From: Streptomyces sp. XM4193
GTDB taxonomy: Bacteria; Actinomycetota; Actinomycetes; Streptomycetales; Streptomycetaceae
Assembly: GCF_023072595.1 (NCBI RefSeq)
Contig: NZ_JALLGK010000014.1
Span: forward strand, 1 to 47,768
DNA: 47,768 bases
Reading direction: 5' to 3'
Shown: positions 44,562-47,768 of the stretch, one piece after another
Numbering within the stretch: the stretch's first letter is position 1
How the letters are laid out: each line of letters opens with the position of its first letter
The notes under the pieces: generated by a model
Seen by the model: the letters and a program-made list of their open reading frames with translations, nothing else
The model's database searches: none
What the model was told of the DNA's origin: nothing
Made by a program: the position numbers and the translations under genes

Positions 44562-45860
44562 TTGAGAGCAGGCACTGTACGACGTCACCCCAGGACCGGA
44601 CGGCTCAGACGGCGGATCGCCGCCGTCACCGCAGCGGTCGTCGTCCCACTCGCCCTCGTGGTGGGCCTGGCCCCCTCCGGCCAGGCCGCGCCCGACGCCG
44701 AACCGCCGAAGGCAGCCGACGACAAGGCAGTTGCCGCCCCCGGCGACCACATCAACCTCGGTTACTTCATCGAGTGGGGCGTCTACGACCGCAACTACCA
44801 CGTCAAGAACCTGGTCTCCAGCGGCTCCGCGGAGAAGCTCACCCACATCAACTACGGCTTCGGCAACGTCGAGGGCGGCAAGTGCACCATGGGTGACAAC
44901 TTCGCCGCGACCGAGCGCGCCTACACCGCCGAGGAGAGCGTCGACGGAGTGGCGGACGCCTGGGACCAGCCCCTGCGCGGCAACTTCAACCAGCTCAAGA
45001 AGCTCAAGGCCGAGTACCCCCACATCAAGGTGCTGTGGTCCTTCGGCGGCTGGACCTGGTCCGGTGGCTTCGGTGAGGCGATGAAGGACCCGGCCGGCTT
45101 CGCCAAGTCCTGCAACGACCTCGTCAACGACGAGCGTTGGGAAGGCGTCTTCGACGGCATCGACCTCGACTGGGAGTACCCCAACGCCTGCGGCGAGACC
45201 TGCGACGAGAGCGGGCACGCGGCGATGAAGGACATGATGCAGGCCTTCCGCGGCGAGTTCGGCGACGACAAGCTCGTCACCGCCGCCATCACCGCGGACG
45301 CCTCGGACGGTGGCAAGATCGACGCGGCGGACTACGCCGGCGCGGCCGAGTACACCGACTGGTACAACGTGATGACGTACGACTTCTTCGGCGCCTTCGC
45401 CCCCCAGGGCCCGACCGCCCCGCACTCGCCGCTCAACAGCTACGACGGCATCCCGTCCGAGGGCTTCAACTCCGACGCCGCCATCACCAAGCTCACCGAG
45501 ATCGGCGTCCCCTCCGAGAAGCTCCTGCTCGGCATCGGCTTCTACGGCCGCGGCTGGACCGGTGTGACCCAGTCCGAGCCCGGCGGCAGCGCCACCGGCG
45601 CCGCGCCCGGCACCTACGAGGACGGCATCGAGGACTACCGCGTCCTCAAGGAGACCTGCCCGAGCACCGGCACCGTCGCCGGCACCGCGTACGCCCACTG
45701 CGGCAACAACTGGTGGGGCTACGACACCCCGGAGACCATCACCGACAAGATGGGCTACGCCAAGGAGAAGGGCCTCGGCGGCGCCTTCTTCTGGGAGGCC
45801 AGCGGCGACACCGCCGACGGCGAGCTCATCACCGCCATGCACAACGGTCTGACGTCCTGA
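44562..45860 (+). CDS. Secreted chitinase, glycoside hydrolase family 18
   Basis: A 432-aa protein; TTG 44562 with GAGGAG upstream. A long basic-plus-hydrophobic signal peptide (RRRIAAVTAAVVVPLALVV) ends near GQAA. The catalytic domain (about 60-430) has the GH18 signature DGIDLDWEY with Glu205 as the proton donor, and the expected substrate-binding Trp (FGGWTWSGGF) and MTYDF strand. No chitin-binding or fibronectin module is present, so it is a single-domain enzyme. It hydrolyses chitin outside the cell. Expression is predicted to be chitin-inducible through the promoter repeats. A weak hairpin follows. Confidence 0.95.
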   Translation: MRAGTVRRHPRTGRLRRRIAAVTAAVVVPLALVVGLAPSGQAAPDAEPPKAADDKAVAAPGDHINLGYFIEWGVYDRNYHVKNLVSSGSAEKLTHINYGFGNVEGGKCTMGDNFAATERAYTAEESVDGVADAWDQPLRGNFNQLKKLKAEYPHIKVLWSFGGWTWSGGFGEAMKDPAGFAKSCNDLVNDERWEGVFDGIDLDWEYPNACGETCDESGHAAMKDMMQAFRGEFGDDKLVTAAITADASDGGKIDAADYAGAAEYTDWYNVMTYDFFGAFAPQGPTAPHSPLNSYDGIPSEGFNSDAAITKLTEIGVPSEKLLLGIGFYGRGWTGVTQSEPGGSATGAAPGTYEDGIEDYRVLKETCPSTGTVAGTAYAHCGNNWWGYDTPETITDKMGYAKEKGLGGAFFWEASGDTADGELITAMHNGLTS

Positions 45861-45935
45861 CCCACGTCCCGCACCACGAGGCCTGACCCGCCTCGCCGTC
45901 CGGGCAGCGGACCGCCCCGTCTGCCCGAACACCGT

Positions 45936-45963
45936 GCCCCCGGCCCCCACCCGGACCGGGGGC
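45936..45963. terminator. Candidate terminator after the chitinase
   Basis: GCCCCCGG/CCGGGGGC, an 8-bp perfect stem with a 12-nt loop, lies between the convergent chitinase and serine hydrolase genes. The rest of 45861-46093 holds no gene. Confidence 0.6.
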
Positions 45964-46093
45964 GCGGCCCGTACACCCCACGGTGCCCGCCCGGCCGACA
46001 CGGCCCCCGCAGCCCGCACGCGGGCGTGCGTGGCGGTACGCGGCCGTGCAGGCAGGCGCCGAGGCAGTCACGCGGCGACTCGGCCGGCGCCGC

Positions 46094-47287
46094 TCACCCG
46101 CACAGCGCCGCACGCTGCAGCCGCGCCACCGCCTCGCTGCGCGGCACCGGCGCCCGGCCGGCCAACTCCTCCGCGAGGTCGAACACGTTGCCCACCAGCA
46201 CCAGTTGACGACGTCCGTCCGCGCTGCCGACCGCCACGCTGGTGTAGCCGGGACCGCCGCCGTCCGTCATCCACGCCTCGACCGACCGGCCGTCCGCGCC
46301 ACTCCCGTCTCCGTCCGGGTCACCGTCCTCGCACGGCACCTCGATGCGCTGCACCCCGAGCCCGTACCGCGGAGCGTCCGGGAGACGCACCGTCTCCAGC
46401 AGCGCCCGCTGCTGCCTCTCCGGCAGCAACTCGCCGCCGAACAGCGCCCGGTGGAAGCGCGCCAGATCGTCCACCGTGGACACCATCGCACCGGCGGTCC
46501 AGTCGTAGGAGGTGCTGAACCGGGTCATGTCCTGCCCGTCGAGGTCGTAGCCCCGCAGATGCCGGCCCGCCACGGACGACTCCGACACCGGAAAGTACGT
46601 GCCGTCCAGGCCCAGCGGCTGCACGATCCGCAGGTCGATCTCCTCCGGAGCGCTGCGGCCCGTCACCGCCTCGATCACCAGGCCGGCCAGCAGGTAGTTG
46701 GTGTTCGAGTAGCCCCAGCGCTCTCCCGGCGCGAAGTCCGGACCGTGCTCGACGGCACGCCGGATCACCTCCCGCGGCGAAATGACACGGTCCCGATCAC
46801 CGTCCTGCAGATAGGGCGCGAAGAACTCAGCCTCCGTGGTCGGATCGTGAACTCCCGAAGTGTGGTTGAGCAGTTGGCGGAGGCTGATCTCCGCACCCCG
46901 GTAGCCGTTGCCCACGACCGTGCCGGGCAGCCACCGCTCGACGCTGTCGGCAAGCGACAGCCGTCCCTCTCCCTCGAGTTGCAGCAGCACGGTGGAGACG
47001 AAGGCCTTGGTGTTGCTGGCGATACGGAACCGGTCGCCGATGGCGGCCGGCACCCGCCGCTCGACGTCGCCGAGGCCCGAGGCGGCCCGTTCCTCCCTGG
47101 TGCCGTCCCGCACGTACGCCACCGCGCCGGGGAAACCGTCCGCCACCATCTGCTCCAGGCCGTCCCGCAGCCCGTCACGGGCCTCGGCCCCCGCAGCTCG
47201 GTCGAGCGCCGACACCGCCAGCACCCCGGCGAGCGCAGCAGCACACATCCCCGCATACAGTGCCGCGAATCTCTTCCCCGACCTCAT
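46094..47287 (-). CDS. Serine hydrolase of the beta-lactamase / D-Ala-D-Ala carboxypeptidase family
   Basis: A 397-aa protein from ATG 47287 (GGGGAAG upstream; a longer frame to 47365 lacks a site). An N-terminal hydrophobic segment (FAALYAGMCAAALAGVLAVS) is a signal or anchor. The catalytic motifs are Ser91-x-x-Lys94 (SNTK) and Tyr193-Ser-Asn (YSN), as in class C-like penicillin-recognising enzymes; a third motif near the C-terminus is GGGPGY. The typical cysteine pair is not evident. Possible roles: peptidoglycan carboxypeptidase or esterase. It lies just downstream of the rRNA operon, behind its terminator, and is unlikely to be cotranscribed. Confidence 0.88.
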   Translation of the reverse strand: MRSGKRFAALYAGMCAAALAGVLAVSALDRAAGAEARDGLRDGLEQMVADGFPGAVAYVRDGTREERAASGLGDVERRVPAAIGDRFRIASNTKAFVSTVLLQLEGEGRLSLADSVERWLPGTVVGNGYRGAEISLRQLLNHTSGVHDPTTEAEFFAPYLQDGDRDRVISPREVIRRAVEHGPDFAPGERWGYSNTNYLLAGLVIEAVTGRSAPEEIDLRIVQPLGLDGTYFPVSESSVAGRHLRGYDLDGQDMTRFSTSYDWTAGAMVSTVDDLARFHRALFGGELLPERQQRALLETVRLPDAPRYGLGVQRIEVPCEDGDPDGDGSGADGRSVEAWMTDGGGPGYTSVAVGSADGRRQLVLVGNVFDLAEELAGRAPVPRSEAVARLQRAALCG

Positions 47288-47452
47288 CGGCTTCCCCGCT
47301 CCCTTGTGCTCGCTCCGCTCGGAACCACCACCACGAGCCTCGGCGGACACCACGGAAAACTCCATCCGGCCGGCATCACCACTGAGGTGGGGACAGCCTC
47401 AGCCGGACCCGCGAAAACACAGGACTGCCTCACCGAAATCAGGACACAAAAA

Positions 47453-47490
47453 AAGCGAGTCCCCCTGGGAAAACCCAGGGGGACTCGCTT
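47453..47490 (-). terminator. rRNA operon terminator
   Basis: A perfect 17-bp stem (47453-47469 with 47474-47490) with an AAAA loop, followed on minus by a run of seven or more U (47446-47452). It is just downstream of 5S rRNA. Confidence 0.95.
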
Positions 47491-47498
47491 CAATGATT

Positions 47499-47617
47499 GT
47501 TCGGCGGTGACCTACTCTCCCACACGCTCCCGCATGCAGTACCATCGGCGCGGACAGGCTTAGCTTCCGGGTTCGAAATGTAACCGGGCGTTTCCCCATC
47601 GCTATGACCACCGAAAC
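47499..47617 (-). rRNA. rrf: 5S ribosomal RNA
   Basis: About 119 nt reading GTTTCGGTGGTCATAGCG at its 5' end and CCGCCGAAC at its 3' end on the minus strand. It includes the conserved loop region around CCGGTTACATTTCGAACCCG and AAGCTAAGCC. The ends are placed by the terminal stem. The 70-base spacer to 23S holds no tRNA. Confidence 0.95.
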
Positions 47618-47686
47618 ACGGTGAAACACACAACCGGAACGGGTTGCTGTCTCAGAAACCACACAGTGGACGCGAGCAAATCTATG

Positions 47687-47768
47687 GTCAAGCCCTCGGC
47701 CTATTAGTACCGGTCAACTCCAACCCTCACAGGTCTTCCATATCCGGCCTATCAACCCAGTCGTCTAC
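47687..47768 (-). rRNA. rrl: 23S ribosomal RNA, 3' end (partial)
   Basis: The minus strand reads GGGTTGATAGGCCGGATATG and later GTACTAATAGGCCGAGGGCT, the conserved last part of bacterial 23S. The 5' part runs off the window edge. The 3' end is approximate. Order 23S then 5S on minus shows that the operon is read leftwards. Confidence 0.93.

Noticed and set aside
47618..47686. A tRNA gene in the 23S-5S spacer
   Set aside because: The spacer is too short and shows no acceptor or T-loop pattern; only processing-stem-like sequence is seen.

Overview
The window comes from a high-GC actinomycete, almost certainly a Streptomyces or a close relative. The signs are strong G/C bias at third codon positions, frequent GTG and TTG starts, GTGA/ATGA stop-start overlaps, a Streptomyces-type chitinase promoter, an ECF41 sigma locus, and the typical actinobacterial 5S/23S rRNA sequence at the right edge. 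It is a chromosomal segment that begins inside a biosynthetic gene cluster and ends inside an rRNA operon.

Region 1 (1-12.4 kb) is the end of a PUFA-synthase-like iterative type I synthase cluster. It has a truncated first subunit (two visible tandem ACPs with near-identical DNA, then a ketoreductase), a second subunit KS-AT-DH with a fused phosphopantetheinyl transferase, a free ACP, an alpha/beta hydrolase and a GT1 glycosyltransferase, all on + with overlaps or short gaps. A terminator follows, then an opposing pair: a DHA2-type drug exporter and its TetR regulator, with a clear palindrome upstream. The inferred logic is to build a reduced acyl chain, release it, glycosylate it and export it; the product is unknown.

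Region 2 (12.5-29.8 kb) is mixed chromosomal content: an XRE regulator, a DUF4097-like lipoprotein, an MscS-type TM-helix protein, a large acidic-tailed unknown, a second TetR, an MmcQ/YjbR protein, a monooxygenase-fold protein, an ECF sigma factor with an unusual zinc-finger anti-sigma/maleylpyruvate-isomerase-like partner, two hydrolases (one a lipoprotein), a three-gene ESX/type VII substrate-like cassette, and a NarL-type two-component system.

Region 3 (29.8-39.9 kb) starts with about 1.3 kb of distinctly lower-GC DNA holding two unrecognised genes. It continues into a divergent GntR/small-protein control segment and a five-gene chromosomal type IV secretion-like locus: VirB8-like, VirB6/TrbL-like, SCO6880-family (VirB3/VirB4-N-like), a VirB4-like ATPase, and a VirD4-like protein without a visible Walker A motif. 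No integrase, relaxase or replication gene is visible, so it does not look like a standard mobile element. It is the best candidate here for a little-described system.

Region 4 (40.1-47.8 kb) has an SGNH hydrolase, a PadR regulator divergent from an NTF2-fold protein, an ECF41 sigma with its carboxymuconolactone-decarboxylase partner and a matching promoter, a secreted GH18 chitinase behind the classic 12-bp promoter repeats, a membrane-anchored or exported serine beta-lactamase-family protein, and the 5S gene plus the 3' end of the 23S gene on the minus strand. Many intergenic gaps hold short GC-rich tandem repeats.
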